Assembly (NCBI RefSeq): GCF_013285155.1
Contig: NZ_JABTEL010000004.1
Span: 365,099 to 429,098 of the forward strand
DNA length: 64,000 nt
Source: Winogradskyella undariae
Lineage (GTDB): Bacteria > Bacteroidota > Bacteroidia > Flavobacteriales > Flavobacteriaceae
Direction of reading: 5' to 3'
Positions 34,772 to 43,363 of this stretch are shown here, one piece after another. Made by a program: the position numbers and the translations under genes. Numbering within the stretch: position 1 is the first letter of the stretch; each line of letters opens with the position of its first letter. The notes beneath the pieces are model-generated. The model was not told the origin of the DNA, did not search any database, and worked only from the letters and a program-made list of their open reading frames with translations.

Positions 34772-35320
34772 ATGGAGTATTACCAATATATAAAATCCTT
34801 TCATCTTATTTTTGTAATTACATGGTTTGCTGGGTTATTTTATATTCCTAGGTTGTTTGTGTATCAAATTGAAGCATCCGATAAGCCTTCACCCGAAAAA
34901 GAAATTTTAGGTAAACAATTAAAACTAATGGCAAAGCGATTGTGGTTTATTATCACTTGGCCTTCAGCAATTTTAGCGACTTTATTTGCTGTCATATTAA
35001 TGATTTTAATGCCAAGCTGGTTTCAGCAAAGCTGGATGCATGTAAAACTCACGTTTGTATTGCTCTTATTTATTTACCATTATAAAACACATATTTATTT
35101 TAAGCAACTTCAAAATGATGAAGTAAAAGTAACTTCTAGTTTTATGCGTATTTGGAACGAAGGTGCAACATTTATACTCTTTGCTGTTGTTTTCTTGGTG
35201 ATTCTTAAAAGTTCAATTAATTGGATTTTTGGTGTTGTAGGTATTTTTGTTTTGGGTATTTTAATTATGCTCGGGTTTAAGCTGTATAAAAATATGCGTT
35301 CTAAAAACCCAGAAGCTTAA
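34772..35320 (+). CDS. hemJ: Protoporphyrinogen IX oxidase, HemJ family
   Basis: 182 residues with four to five membrane helices. The opening YIKSFHLIFVITWFAGLFYIPRLF contains the conserved histidine near residue 10 and the R/Y pattern of HemJ. HemJ catalyses the six-electron oxidation of protoporphyrinogen IX in the membrane, replacing HemG or HemY. It is 12 bp after the MATE gene and in one direction with ferrochelatase, fitting the last two steps of the pathway. Confidence 0.9.
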   Translation: MEYYQYIKSFHLIFVITWFAGLFYIPRLFVYQIEASDKPSPEKEILGKQLKLMAKRLWFIITWPSAILATLFAVILMILMPSWFQQSWMHVKLTFVLLLFIYHYKTHIYFKQLQNDEVKVTSSFMRIWNEGATFILFAVVFLVILKSSINWIFGVVGIFVLGILIMLGFKLYKNMRSKNPEA

Positions 35321-35443
35321 AGGTGTCTTTAAAATTTTAATTAATTTGAAAATTAGACGTACTTGCTTTGGATTGATTATTGCTATCTTTAAGACTTGTA
35401 ACTAAGAATTAAAAGACGCCCATTCATATTGGGTATTTCCATA

Positions 35444-36895
35444 ATGATTAAACGCCTATCCTTAAGAGCCCGAATAGTTTTAAACATGATCCTTTTGGTC
35501 TTGTTGGCATCTGGTTTAATTGCAGCAGTAACGATTTATCAATATAGTGAAGAGGCTAAAGATTACCATAAAGAACGTTTAGAGCGAAAGGAAAAAGCCA
35601 TTAAGCAAAGTATTGATTTTGTTATAAGGGAAACTACTTATCCTGTAACTACAGAAAATATTCCACTAATTTTTAAAGATGAAATATTTGAAATAGATGC
35701 CATTCATAATCTACAAATTAAACTATACGATCTCGATGGGCAATTACTAAAAAGTTCTAAACGAACCTTGCAGGTAGATCCAAATGAACGCTGTTTAGAT
35801 GCTGAAATACTGAATGTTTTATCTAATACTTTAGAGCATCGTTATGTTTTAAAAAACAAAGTTTCGGGTCATACCTTTCAATCTTCGTATAGCTATATTA
35901 TGGACGAAAAGTTTAAAAACATTGCAATTTTAAACTTACCGTATTTAGAAAATGATGACTTCTTTAATAAAGAGCTTAAGGAGTTTTTGTTTCGTTTAGC
36001 TTATGCTTATTTGGTACTTATTCTTGTTGCTATCATTTTTGCTTATTTCATCTCTAAGTTTATTACAAAATCACTTAAAACGATTAGTGATAAAATGAGT
36101 GAAACACGACTTGAAAAACGAAATAAGAAAATTGAAATTGAATCTTCTAGTGAAGAAATTGAAACGTTAGTAAATTCATATAATAGTATGATTGATGAGT
36201 TAGAGGCAAGTGCTGTTAAATTAGCAACCAATGAGCGAGAGCAAGCTTGGCGAGAAATGGCAAAGCAGGTCGCTCACGAGATTAAAAATCCTTTAACACC
36301 GATGCGATTAACCGTTCAGAGTTTTGAACGTAAATTTGATCCACAAGATGAAAATATTCATCAAAAACTTAAAGAATATAGTAATACACTTATTCAGCAA
36401 ATAGATATTTTGAGCTCTATTGCTTCTGCTTTTTCAAACTTTGCGAAAATGCCTGCGCAAAAAAGTGAAATTCTTAATGTGGCGCTTATTGTTAAGATGG
36501 CACTCGATATTTTTAATGAAGATTATATTGAATTTCATTCAGAAAAAGATGAGATTATAGCTAAGTTTGATAGAACACAATTAATTAGAGTTGTGACCAA
36601 TTTAGTTAAAAATGGGATTCAATCGATTCCTGATAATTCTGAAAATTCAAAAATAGATGTTCGTGTTTTTAGTGATACTAATAATGTAATTATTACTATT
36701 GAAGACAATGGTTCTGGTATACCAGACGATACTAAGGCTAAGATTTTTGAACCTAAATTTACTACTAAATCTAGTGGTATGGGACTTGGTTTAGGAATGG
36801 TTAAAAACATTGTAGAAACTTATAATGGAAGTATTACCTTTACATCACAACTAGGAAAAGGAACCATTTTTACAGTAACTTTTCCTAAGAATTAA
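35444..36895 (+). CDS. Membrane sensor histidine kinase (NtrY-like)
   Basis: 483 residues from the ATG at 35444 (the open frame begins at a TTG at 35429). Membrane segments lie at about 9-30 and 183-205, enclosing a 150-residue periplasmic domain; a HAMP-like region follows (FISKFITKSLKTISDKM). The H-box is WREMAKQVAHEIKNPLTPMRL. The catalytic domain has N-box LVKNGIQSIP, G1 DNGSGIPDD and G2 SGMGLGLGMV. No response regulator gene is adjacent, so its partner is elsewhere. Confidence 0.9.
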   Translation: MIKRLSLRARIVLNMILLVLLASGLIAAVTIYQYSEEAKDYHKERLERKEKAIKQSIDFVIRETTYPVTTENIPLIFKDEIFEIDAIHNLQIKLYDLDGQLLKSSKRTLQVDPNERCLDAEILNVLSNTLEHRYVLKNKVSGHTFQSSYSYIMDEKFKNIAILNLPYLENDDFFNKELKEFLFRLAYAYLVLILVAIIFAYFISKFITKSLKTISDKMSETRLEKRNKKIEIESSSEEIETLVNSYNSMIDELEASAVKLATNEREQAWREMAKQVAHEIKNPLTPMRLTVQSFERKFDPQDENIHQKLKEYSNTLIQQIDILSSIASAFSNFAKMPAQKSEILNVALIVKMALDIFNEDYIEFHSEKDEIIAKFDRTQLIRVVTNLVKNGIQSIPDNSENSKIDVRVFSDTNNVIITIEDNGSGIPDDTKAKIFEPKFTTKSSGMGLGLGMVKNIVETYNGSITFTSQLGKGTIFTVTFPKN

Positions 36896-37026
36896 CTTTT
36901 TTAAAGTTTAAGAAGCTCTTGGTATATTAATCTAAACTTATTTTAGAGTTCTTAAATTAGTAAAGAAATTTAGATAATATAACAACTAGATTCCTTTTTT
37001 TTAAGAGGAATAAAAATAAACTTTCT

Positions 37027-37809
37027 ATGAACTACGAAAATATTTTATCAGAACATTCTAACGGAATTACAACCATTACAATTAACAGACCTAAAAAATT
37101 AAATGCTTTAAATAGAGCTACCATTCAGGAATTACATGATGCTTTTGAAGCGGCTGATACAGATGGTGATACTAAGGTGATTATTATTACAGGAAGTGGA
37201 GAAAAAGCTTTTGTAGCAGGTGCTGATATTAGTGAGTTTGCTGATTTTAATGTTGAAGAAGGAGGTGATTTAGCTGCCCAAGGTCACGAGATTTTATTTG
37301 ATTTTGTAGCGAATTTAAGTACACCGGTTATTGCTGCCGTAAATGGTTTTGCTCTTGGTGGTGGATTAGAATTAGCTATGGCTTCTCATTTTAGATTGGC
37401 AAGTGATAATGCAAAAATGGGATTGCCAGAGGTGTCTCTTGGCGTTATTCCAGGATACGGAGGTACACAACGTTTACCGCAATTAGTAGGTAAGGGGAGA
37501 GCTATGGAAATGATTATGACAGCAGGTATGATTGACGCAAATAAAGCTTTAAGCTACGGTTTGGTGAATCATGTTGTGCCTCAAGAAGAATTATTACCTC
37601 TTGCTGAAAAGATTGCTAGTAAAATAATGCGCAACTCTTCTGTTGCCATTGCTGAGGCTATTGGTGCAATTAATGCTAATTATGATGATGGAGTTAATGG
37701 ATTTGAAGTAGAAATTGAAGCTTTCGGTAATTGCTTTGGTACCGAAGATTTTGTGGAAGGTACTACGGCTTTTTTAGAAAAACGTAAAGCAGATTTTCCA
37801 GGGAAGTAA
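37027..37809 (+). CDS. Enoyl-CoA hydratase/crotonase-family protein
   Basis: 260 residues, full length for the family. The oxyanion-hole segments are GEKAFVAGADISEFADF and NGFALGGGLELAMASHFRLAS. The catalytic Glu/Asp region continues MGLPEVSLGVIPGYGGTQRLPQLVGKGRAMEM. It hydrates enoyl-CoA to 3-hydroxyacyl-CoA in beta-oxidation or short-chain catabolism. A strong inverted repeat lies just after the stop codon. No other beta-oxidation genes are next to it. Confidence 0.92.
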   Translation: MNYENILSEHSNGITTITINRPKKLNALNRATIQELHDAFEAADTDGDTKVIIITGSGEKAFVAGADISEFADFNVEEGGDLAAQGHEILFDFVANLSTPVIAAVNGFALGGGLELAMASHFRLASDNAKMGLPEVSLGVIPGYGGTQRLPQLVGKGRAMEMIMTAGMIDANKALSYGLVNHVVPQEELLPLAEKIASKIMRNSSVAIAEAIGAINANYDDGVNGFEVEIEAFGNCFGTEDFVEGTTAFLEKRKADFPGK

Positions 37810-37823
37810 TAAAATAATAGTCG

Positions 37824-37868
37824 TATAAAATGTTATCTAACAATACTCTTTTTAGATAACATTTTATA
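37824..37868. terminator. Hairpin after the crotonase gene
   Basis: A perfect 15-bp stem (TATAAAATGTTATCT / AGATAACATTTTATA) with a 15-nt loop, 15 bp after the stop. There is no strong T-run on the plus strand, so it acts either as a terminator or as a 3' stabiliser. Confidence 0.65.
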
Positions 37869-38510
37869 TGATAAATATATTGGAGCTACTAATATGAAGC
37901 TTGCTACAATAAAAGGGCTCATGATTGCCAATTGTATTTTGTAAAATTTGTACATGTCTTTGTCTATTTATTTTAGGCAAATATATTGTGCGGTTTCATA
38001 GCTTATAACATCTATTTTGTCATATTACTAATCTATATTAACCTCTTCTTTATGGGGTGATTAGCAGTATTTTGTTTTGTAAGTAGCAAAACTGTTATAG
38101 TAATAATTTTTGTTTATAATATGCTCTATTTTATACTCGTTTTAGAGTATGAAAAACTTCAAATAACAGAAAAAAGTAGGCTTAATTTCCTTTAATAAAG
38201 AACCATGAATTGGTATTGATTTTAAAAGCGCTTTAATAATTGAATAACAATTGTAAGATTATAATTGTTAGTGTCTAGTTTACAAAAAAACTCCAAATTG
38301 CAATAGTATTTACTAGTGTGTTCAGGCAAATAAAGAATTGTTATTGAAATAATACATCAATGGAAGTTTTTATTGTAGTTGACTAATGGAGTGGGTAGAT
38401 AAATAAAGGAAATTATGATCTGATATAATTGTCAAGGATTGAGTATTTTTAAAATAAGCAGGTATTAAATATCAATCTTTGTAATCTTAGGCTAAGTAAG
38501 ATGAAACTTT
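37869..38510. other. AT-rich gene-free stretch
   Basis: About 640 bp with no frame that looks coding on either strand and no evident repeat or tRNA. I see nothing in it. It could hold an unrecognised small RNA or be the remains of a lost gene. Confidence 0.6.
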
Positions 38511-38521
38511 TTTAAACAAAA

Positions 38522-38551
38522 AAAAAGTGGGCTCTCTACAACCCACTTTTT
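38522..38551 (-). terminator. Terminator of paralogue 1
   Basis: Stem AAAAAGTGGG / CCCACTTTTT with a 10-nt loop, followed on the minus strand by a T-run. Paralogue 2 has the same stem at 39611-39640. Confidence 0.9.
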
Positions 38552-38580
38552 GAACTAAATAAACTAATATAAACAACAAT

Positions 38581-39138
38581 CTATATTCTGAAATTCTCGA
38601 CAAACACTCTGTCATTTGATGTGATTTCGGCTGTGTAATTGCCTTTAAGTGTTTTGTCTAATTGGTACACACGGTTTAAAACTTTACTTCCTTCTACTGT
38701 TTCTGAAAGTATTAACTCTCCTTCATAGTAAAGTTTAACATCCATTTTCTTTGTGTCAAAATCTAATTTAGAAATTAAAATTTTAGACTCTTCTGTTCTA
38801 ACAACAGGCTTGAAAACTACTTTTCTGTCAATATTCAAATAAGAAACGATATTGTTTTTTACTTCAATAGTGTTAATTTCAATTTCATAATCTCTAGTAA
38901 TTTCAACAGTGTATTTACCATTTTCTAATTGTGTAAAATTAAAAAGAGAAGTAAGGTTTCCGTTAAAATTAATTGTTCCACTATATAGAACTTCGCCAGA
39001 AGTATTAAACACTGAAATTAAGTTTCCTTTTTTAACATAGTTAGCAGTTGGTACAACTTCTAACAATTCGTTTGCATAGCTTGTAAATGATCCTAACATT
39101 ACAGCTAATACTAATATATATTTTAAAATGCTTTTCAT
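38581..39138 (-). CDS. Secreted small protein, tandem paralogue 1
   Basis: 185 residues with a signal peptide (ILVLAVMLGSFTSYAN, cleaved near 23). The mature part is beta-rich, with repeated hydrophobic strands and the conserved wording SGTINFNGN, FTQLENGKYTVEITRDYEIEINTIEVKNN. It is clearly homologous over its whole length to the protein at 39669-40226, sharing spacing, length (both 185 aa) and start and end (VFVENFRI / VYVENFKI). I do not recognise a named domain; the fold looks like a small beta-sandwich. Expression is probably controlled by the AraC regulator at 40511. Confidence 0.8.
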   Translation of the reverse strand: MKSILKYILVLAVMLGSFTSYANELLEVVPTANYVKKGNLISVFNTSGEVLYSGTINFNGNLTSLFNFTQLENGKYTVEITRDYEIEINTIEVKNNIVSYLNIDRKVVFKPVVRTEESKILISKLDFDTKKMDVKLYYEGELILSETVEGSKVLNRVYQLDKTLKGNYTAEITSNDRVFVENFRI

Positions 39139-39168
39139 TATCTAAATTTTGCTAACTAAATACAAATG

Positions 39169-39176
39169 CAAATATA
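39169..39176 (-). promoter_or_regulatory. -7 element of paralogue 1
   Basis: TATATTTG on the minus strand, about 31 bp before the ATG, matching TAnnTTTG. Confidence 0.6.
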
Positions 39177-39268
39177 TAAGGCATTATAAAGATAGAAAAC
39201 AACGATTTTTGCACATTTATATACAATATTAACCACTTCAATAATGGATGTATTGTATAAGGGTAATT

Positions 39269-39304
39269 TAGTATATATTAATGGTAATCTTCTATAGGTT
39301 TGAG
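39269..39304 (-). promoter_or_regulatory. Conserved upstream element, copy 1
   Basis: The plus-strand text TAGTATATATTA.TGGTAAT.TTCTATAGGTTT..GAG is shared almost perfectly with 40438-40474. It lies 131-166 bp upstream of paralogue 1's start. It is probably an activator site for the adjacent AraC-type protein; see Part 2. Confidence 0.6.
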
Positions 39305-39610
39305 GATTTTACAATATTTTGAGGTTAATATTTAATACTTCGCAATGACGAAATTGACTTTTTGCTGGCTACCCTAAAAGTTTTAGTGTTAAAAAGGAGA
39401 GTTGTGAAAATGATTCTTCTATTGGGGGTTTTTATCGTGGGGTGGAGAATATATTAGATGTTATGGTGTGTAAATTAAACTAAAATAAATAGCTTTATCT
39501 TAAGTCGGTATATTTAACTCCTATAATATAGATTATTCTTTTACTCTTCATTTAATTACAGGGATCGCAATTTTGGAAGTTTTTAATTAAAACAAACAAT
39601 CGTATACAAA

Positions 39611-39640
39611 AAAAAGTGGGCACTTAGCGACCCACTTTTT
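39611..39640 (-). terminator. Terminator of paralogue 2
   Basis: Stem AAAAAGTGGG / CCCACTTTTT with a 10-nt loop and a T-run on the minus strand, 28 bp after the stop codon. It matches the paralogue 1 terminator, so the duplication included the 3' end. Confidence 0.9.
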
Positions 39641-39668
39641 ACAAATAAACTAATATTTAAACAACAAT

Positions 39669-40226
39669 TTATATTTTAAAATTCTCAACATATACTCTAT
39701 TGTTAGATGTAACAATCGCAGAGTATTCTCCTTTTATTGTTTTATCTAATTTGTATATTCTATTTAATACTTTATTTCCAGAAATAGTTTCTGTGTGAAT
39801 TAATTCATTTTCAAAATAAAGATCTACTTGCATGTCAGCAGAATTTAAAGCTAATTTTGAAATGATTATTCTGTTATCTTCTACTCTAAACACAGGCTTA
39901 AAAAACTTTTCACTTCCTTGGTTTATAAAACTAACAGTGTTGTTTTTAATTTCTACTGTATTGATTTCAATTTCATAATCTTTGTTTACCTCAATAGTAT
40001 AAACTCCATCGTTTAATTGAGAGAAATCGTAAAGATTACTAATGTTTCCGTTAAAGTTAATTAGACCACTAAAAACTACTAATCCTGAAGAATCAGTTAC
40101 AGTGATTGAATTTCCTTTTTTTACATCATTAAAAGTAGGTGAAACTTCTAATGTTGAATTTGCGTAGCTTGTCAATGTTCCTAACATCACAGCTAATACT
40201 AAAATGTTTTTAAATAATGTTTTCAT
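39669..40226 (-). CDS. Secreted small protein, tandem paralogue 2
   Basis: 185 residues with a signal peptide (ILVLAVMLGTLTSYAN). It has the same architecture as the neighbouring paralogue: SGLINFNGN, FSQLNDGVYTIEVNKDYEIEINTVEIKNN and a closing VYVENFKI. The two diverge mainly in loops, which suggests an old tandem duplication with preserved fold. The -7 element TACCTTTG lies at 40338-40345, giving a leader of about 105 nt. The role is unknown; a surface or periplasmic protein is inferred. Confidence 0.8.
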   Translation of the reverse strand: MKTLFKNILVLAVMLGTLTSYANSTLEVSPTFNDVKKGNSITVTDSSGLVVFSGLINFNGNISNLYDFSQLNDGVYTIEVNKDYEIEINTVEIKNNTVSFINQGSEKFFKPVFRVEDNRIIISKLALNSADMQVDLYFENELIHTETISGNKVLNRIYKLDKTIKGEYSAIVTSNNRVYVENFKI

Positions 40227-40337
40227 AATGTTTCTTTTTTGAGTTAAACTGAAATTTTAAAATTGACCTTAATCATTTTCGTTTGTTCTTTTTAAGTCGC
40301 GAATTTTATACTATTCAGTTCAAATGTTTTAACACTA

Positions 40338-40345
40338 CAAAGGTA
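40338..40345 (-). promoter_or_regulatory. -7 element of paralogue 2
   Basis: TACCTTTG on the minus strand fits TAnnTTTG. The conserved element at 40438-40474 lies about 95-130 bp further upstream. Confidence 0.55.
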
Positions 40346-40437
40346 TAGTGGTTCTTAGGTTTTGAAAACAAGCATGTTGGCTAATATATATACATAATTA
40401 CCCTAACGCGTGTTATTATTGTATTATTAGGATAAAA

Positions 40438-40474
40438 TAGTATATATTATTGGTAATTTTCTATAGGTTTTGAG
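40438..40474. promoter_or_regulatory. Conserved upstream element, copy 2
   Basis: Nearly identical to 39269-39304 apart from two substitutions and one inserted T. It lies between paralogue 2 and the divergent AraC gene and overlaps the -33 area of the latter's promoter (-7 TAACTTTG at 40487-40494). Autoregulation is inferred. Confidence 0.6.
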
Positions 40475-40486
40475 TTTGAATAGATT

Positions 40487-40494
40487 TAACTTTG
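40487..40494 (+). promoter_or_regulatory. -7 element of the AraC gene at 40511
   Basis: TAACTTTG, 16 bp before the ATG, fits TAnnTTTG and leaves a very short leader. Confidence 0.6.
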
Positions 40495-40510
40495 CCATAA
40501 TTAATATATT

Positions 40511-41389
40511 ATGAATACAAGAAAACCTACTTTAGAAAAAATAAGCCCTGAATTTGGAAGTTCCATCTTAGTAAGGAAGCATAAAATAGATGCATATAAA
40601 GGAGAAGTGAAGCCCTATTGGCATTTTCATCCTGAAATCGAATTGGTATACGTTAATAAAGGACAAGGTAAACGCCATATAGGTAATCATTTATCTTACT
40701 TTAATAATAGTCAGTTATTATTAATAGGATCTAATTTACCTCACAATGGTTTTACGGATCGTTTAACTATAAATGGTTCTGAAACCTTAGTGCAATTTAG
40801 ACCAGAGTTTTTAGGAAATCATTTTTTTGATATTCCTGAGATGGAAGCGATTAATAAATTATTTGAACTTTCTAAAAAAGGAATTCTGTTTGGAGTACCA
40901 ACAAAGCTTAAGCTTGGGAAAAAAATTGAAAAGCTAAATGAGAAAACAGGATTTAAAAGAATACTTATTCTATTAGAGGTTTTACATGGTTTAGCTAAAT
41001 CTGAAGACTATACCATATTAAATGCAGATGGTTTTGCTTTTGAAACAGAACCTCAAGACAGTGCTAAGATTGATATTATCTTTAAGCATGTGAACCAGAA
41101 TTTTAAAGAACACATTAGTTTAGATGAAATTGCAGATAAAGTGAGTATGACGGTTCCTGCGTTTTGTCGTTATTTTAAAAAGGTAACAGGTAAGACTTTT
41201 ACAAAGCTTGTTAACGAATATCGCGTTGTACATGCTACCAAACTACTTTCTGAAAGTCAAATGAGTATTGCAGATGTTAGTTTTGAATGTGGTTTTAATA
41301 ACTTCTCCCACTTTAATAAGTTGTTTAAAGAGTTTACAGGCAAAAGTGCTTCTAAGTATAGAGGAGAGCTAAAGTTAATGGTTCAGTAA
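40511..41389 (+). CDS. AraC-family regulator with cupin sensor domain
   Basis: 292 residues. The N-terminal cupin (about 20-120; YWHFHPEIELVYVNKGQGKRHIGNH) resembles AraC sugar-binding domains. The C-terminal double helix-turn-helix is at about 190-285 (ISLDEIADKVSMTVPAFCRYFKKVTGKTF and IADVSFECGFNNFSHFNKLFKEFTGKSASKYR). It is divergent from the paralogue pair, and the shared 36-bp element suggests it controls them. A 57-residue gene follows 10 bp later. Confidence 0.93.
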   Translation: MNTRKPTLEKISPEFGSSILVRKHKIDAYKGEVKPYWHFHPEIELVYVNKGQGKRHIGNHLSYFNNSQLLLIGSNLPHNGFTDRLTINGSETLVQFRPEFLGNHFFDIPEMEAINKLFELSKKGILFGVPTKLKLGKKIEKLNEKTGFKRILILLEVLHGLAKSEDYTILNADGFAFETEPQDSAKIDIIFKHVNQNFKEHISLDEIADKVSMTVPAFCRYFKKVTGKTFTKLVNEYRVVHATKLLSESQMSIADVSFECGFNNFSHFNKLFKEFTGKSASKYRGELKLMVQ

Positions 41390-41398
41390 TATATAGGT

Positions 41399-41572
41399 AT
41401 GGATGATAAAATAGAAAATGCAATCGCTTATTATACTAAGCAAGGTGATGCTATTTTAGCAAAAGTGAATTCTAGCAATAATTTAACGGCAGATGAGATT
41501 ATTCATTATGGAGAAGAGATGTCTAAAATTGAATACAAGCTTACGGCGCTAGAAGTTGCACGAGAGAGTTAG
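41399..41572 (+). CDS. Small conserved-looking protein, 57 residues
   Basis: Too short for the usual cutoffs. It opens MDDKIENAIAYYTKQGDAILAK and ends LTALEVARES. It has an amphipathic helical pattern, no signal peptide or membrane segment, and lies 10 bp after the AraC gene, before a strong terminator. The close spacing makes a bicistronic operon likely. I do not know the family. It may be a small partner of the regulator. Confidence 0.65.
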   Translation: MDDKIENAIAYYTKQGDAILAKVNSSNNLTADEIIHYGEEMSKIEYKLTALEVARES

Positions 41573-41649
41573 GTCTTTTTCTAGTTTTTATTGAGGTTAT
41601 TAGTATTTGTAATCATTAAGGAGTAAAGGTTAATTAAATATATAAACTT

Positions 41650-41687
41650 AAAAGAGCGATTTTGAAAATTTTCAAAATCGCTCTTTT
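41650..41687. terminator. Perfect bidirectional terminator
   Basis: A gap-free 38-bp palindrome (AAAAGAGCGATTTTGAAAA and its exact complement), with A- and T-runs on either side. It ends the plus-strand AraC transcript and, adjoining the stop codon at 41688, the minus-strand HD-hydrolase transcript. Confidence 0.92.
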
Positions 41688-42350
41688 TTATTTCTGTCCT
41701 TCCCACTCGGCAAAAAACTGGTTTAAGAAGCCTTCCATATATAGATGTCTTTCTAAAGCAATCTTTTTACCTGTTTTGGTGTTCATTTTGTCTTTTAATA
41801 ATAACAATTTTTCATAAAAATGATTAATTGTTGGTGCTTCAGAATTTTTATATTCTGATTTAGACATATTAAGGTTGGGTTTAATTTCGGGATTATATAA
41901 TGCCCTGTTTTTAAATCCGCCATAATTGAAACAGCGCGCAATACCAACAGCGCCAATGGCATCTAATCGATCAGCATCTTGTACAACTTCCATTTCTTTT
42001 GAAGAAAAACTAGTGTTTAAATCAAATGAATTTTTAAAAGACATGTTATCTATAATTTGAGTCACATGCTCAATGATCTTTCCATTAACATTTTGGCTTA
42101 ATAGAAATGCGCTAGCAACTTTAGATCCCAAAGTCTCGTCTCCATTATTAAACTTAGGATCAGCTATATCATGTAATAATGCTGCTAATGAAACTATAGT
42201 TATATCTACATTTTCATCCTTAGCAATTAACAAGCTGTTTTTGTAAACACGTTCAATATGGAACCAATCGTGTCCACCTTCTGCATTTTTAAGTTCCGTT
42301 TTAACGAAGTTAATAGTTGCTTCAATGAGTTGTGTGTCTGTTGCTGTCAT
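41688..42350 (-). CDS. HD-domain phosphohydrolase
   Basis: 220 residues with the HD-superfamily motif: HDWFHIERVYKNS near residue 24, then LAALLHDIADPKF around 65 (the HD pair), and later a conserved Asp in VQDADRLDAIGA. Such proteins hydrolyse nucleotides or phosphate esters with a divalent metal. The layout resembles the YedJ/YpgQ-type small HD proteins. The exact substrate is unknown. It lies 9 bp after the desaturase gene. Confidence 0.88.
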   Translation of the reverse strand: MTATDTQLIEATINFVKTELKNAEGGHDWFHIERVYKNSLLIAKDENVDITIVSLAALLHDIADPKFNNGDETLGSKVASAFLLSQNVNGKIIEHVTQIIDNMSFKNSFDLNTSFSSKEMEVVQDADRLDAIGAVGIARCFNYGGFKNRALYNPEIKPNLNMSKSEYKNSEAPTINHFYEKLLLLKDKMNTKTGKKIALERHLYMEGFLNQFFAEWEGQK

Positions 42351-42359
42351 TCTAAAATA

Positions 42360-43340
42360 TTATGCAGGATCTACCCACTTAAATTGAAATGAGTTTTCAG
42401 GAATCTTCATACGTTCTGATAAGCGATACATTCTAGGAGGTAACTTCATTAAGTAATCTCTTGCTTTTTCTGCCTCTTCGTTTAAACCGGTCATATTTCC
42501 TATTTCCCAACGATCAATTAATTTCTGTAAAATATCTACATAATCGTTAGAAGTATAGACGCCAATACGTTGTGCTGTGTTAGAAAATTCTTCAAAAGCA
42601 GTTCCGATACTTTCACCCGATTCTCTTAAAAAGTGTGCAGGCATCGCAATTTTACGTTTCATCATATCATGAAAAGCCATCATCATTTGGCTCGGATCTA
42701 CAGCAAAAATACGTTCTACAAATTCTGAATACGCATGGTGGTGACGCATTTCATCTCCAGAAATAATCTTACACATCTTAGCTAATTGTCTATTCCCTTT
42801 TTGCTTAGCCATCTTAGCCACACGGTTGTGAGAAATATATGTTGCTAGTTCTTGAAAACTAGTATATACAAAGTTTTTATAAGGATCTCTACCTGTACCA
42901 ATATCAAAACCATCATTAATTAAATATTGTGTGGTTTTTTCAATTTCACGCATATTTACACGTCCAGATAGGTATAAGTATTTGTTTAAAACATCTCCAT
43001 GTCTATTTTCTTCACCTGTCCAATGTCTTAACCAAGTAGACCATCCGTTACGTTCAATTTGGTCAACACCTTCTACGTCCATTAGCCAAGATTCGTAACT
43101 TGGTAAAGCTTCTTCAGTTATCATATCACCAACTAAAACGACCCAGAAATCATAAGGTAATTCTTTAGAGAGTTCTCTAATTTCTTTTACTTCTTCAAAA
43201 AATGAATCTTTTGTAGAGTCTGGCAAAAAATCAGTGGGTTGCCAGATTTTTTCAACAGGAATTAAATATTTTTCAATTAAGGATTGTACATCTTTTTCAA
43301 GATGTTGCATCACTTCTAGTCTTACATTTTTTAACGACAT
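42360..43340 (-). CDS. Acyl-ACP desaturase (ferritin-like di-iron enzyme)
   Basis: 326 residues. Two E-x-x-H di-iron motifs are seen: EENRHGD at about 112 and DEMRHHHAY at about 192. These are the hallmarks of soluble stearoyl-ACP desaturases, which introduce a double bond in acyl-ACP. This fits the neighbouring acyltransferase gene (43364), so the pair serves membrane-lipid synthesis. No signal peptide is present. The redox partner (ferredoxin) is not encoded here. Confidence 0.92.
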   Translation of the reverse strand: MSLKNVRLEVMQHLEKDVQSLIEKYLIPVEKIWQPTDFLPDSTKDSFFEEVKEIRELSKELPYDFWVVLVGDMITEEALPSYESWLMDVEGVDQIERNGWSTWLRHWTGEENRHGDVLNKYLYLSGRVNMREIEKTTQYLINDGFDIGTGRDPYKNFVYTSFQELATYISHNRVAKMAKQKGNRQLAKMCKIISGDEMRHHHAYSEFVERIFAVDPSQMMMAFHDMMKRKIAMPAHFLRESGESIGTAFEEFSNTAQRIGVYTSNDYVDILQKLIDRWEIGNMTGLNEEAEKARDYLMKLPPRMYRLSERMKIPENSFQFKWVDPA

Positions 43341-43363
43341 CTCTTAGGTTTTTTTTGAGAAGA

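Larger units (their letters stand above)
39139..39668. other. Intergenic region between the paralogues
   Basis: 530 bp holding the paralogue 1 promoter (39169-39176), the conserved 36-bp element (39269-39304) and the terminator of paralogue 2. The rest contains no coding frame I would defend. Confidence 0.6.

Noticed and set aside
36896..37026. Regulatory RNA before the crotonase gene
   Set aside because: The region is only AT-rich with no stem of note.
37869..38510. A gene or pseudogene after the crotonase
   Set aside because: All six frames are broken by stops and no homology is recognisable by eye.
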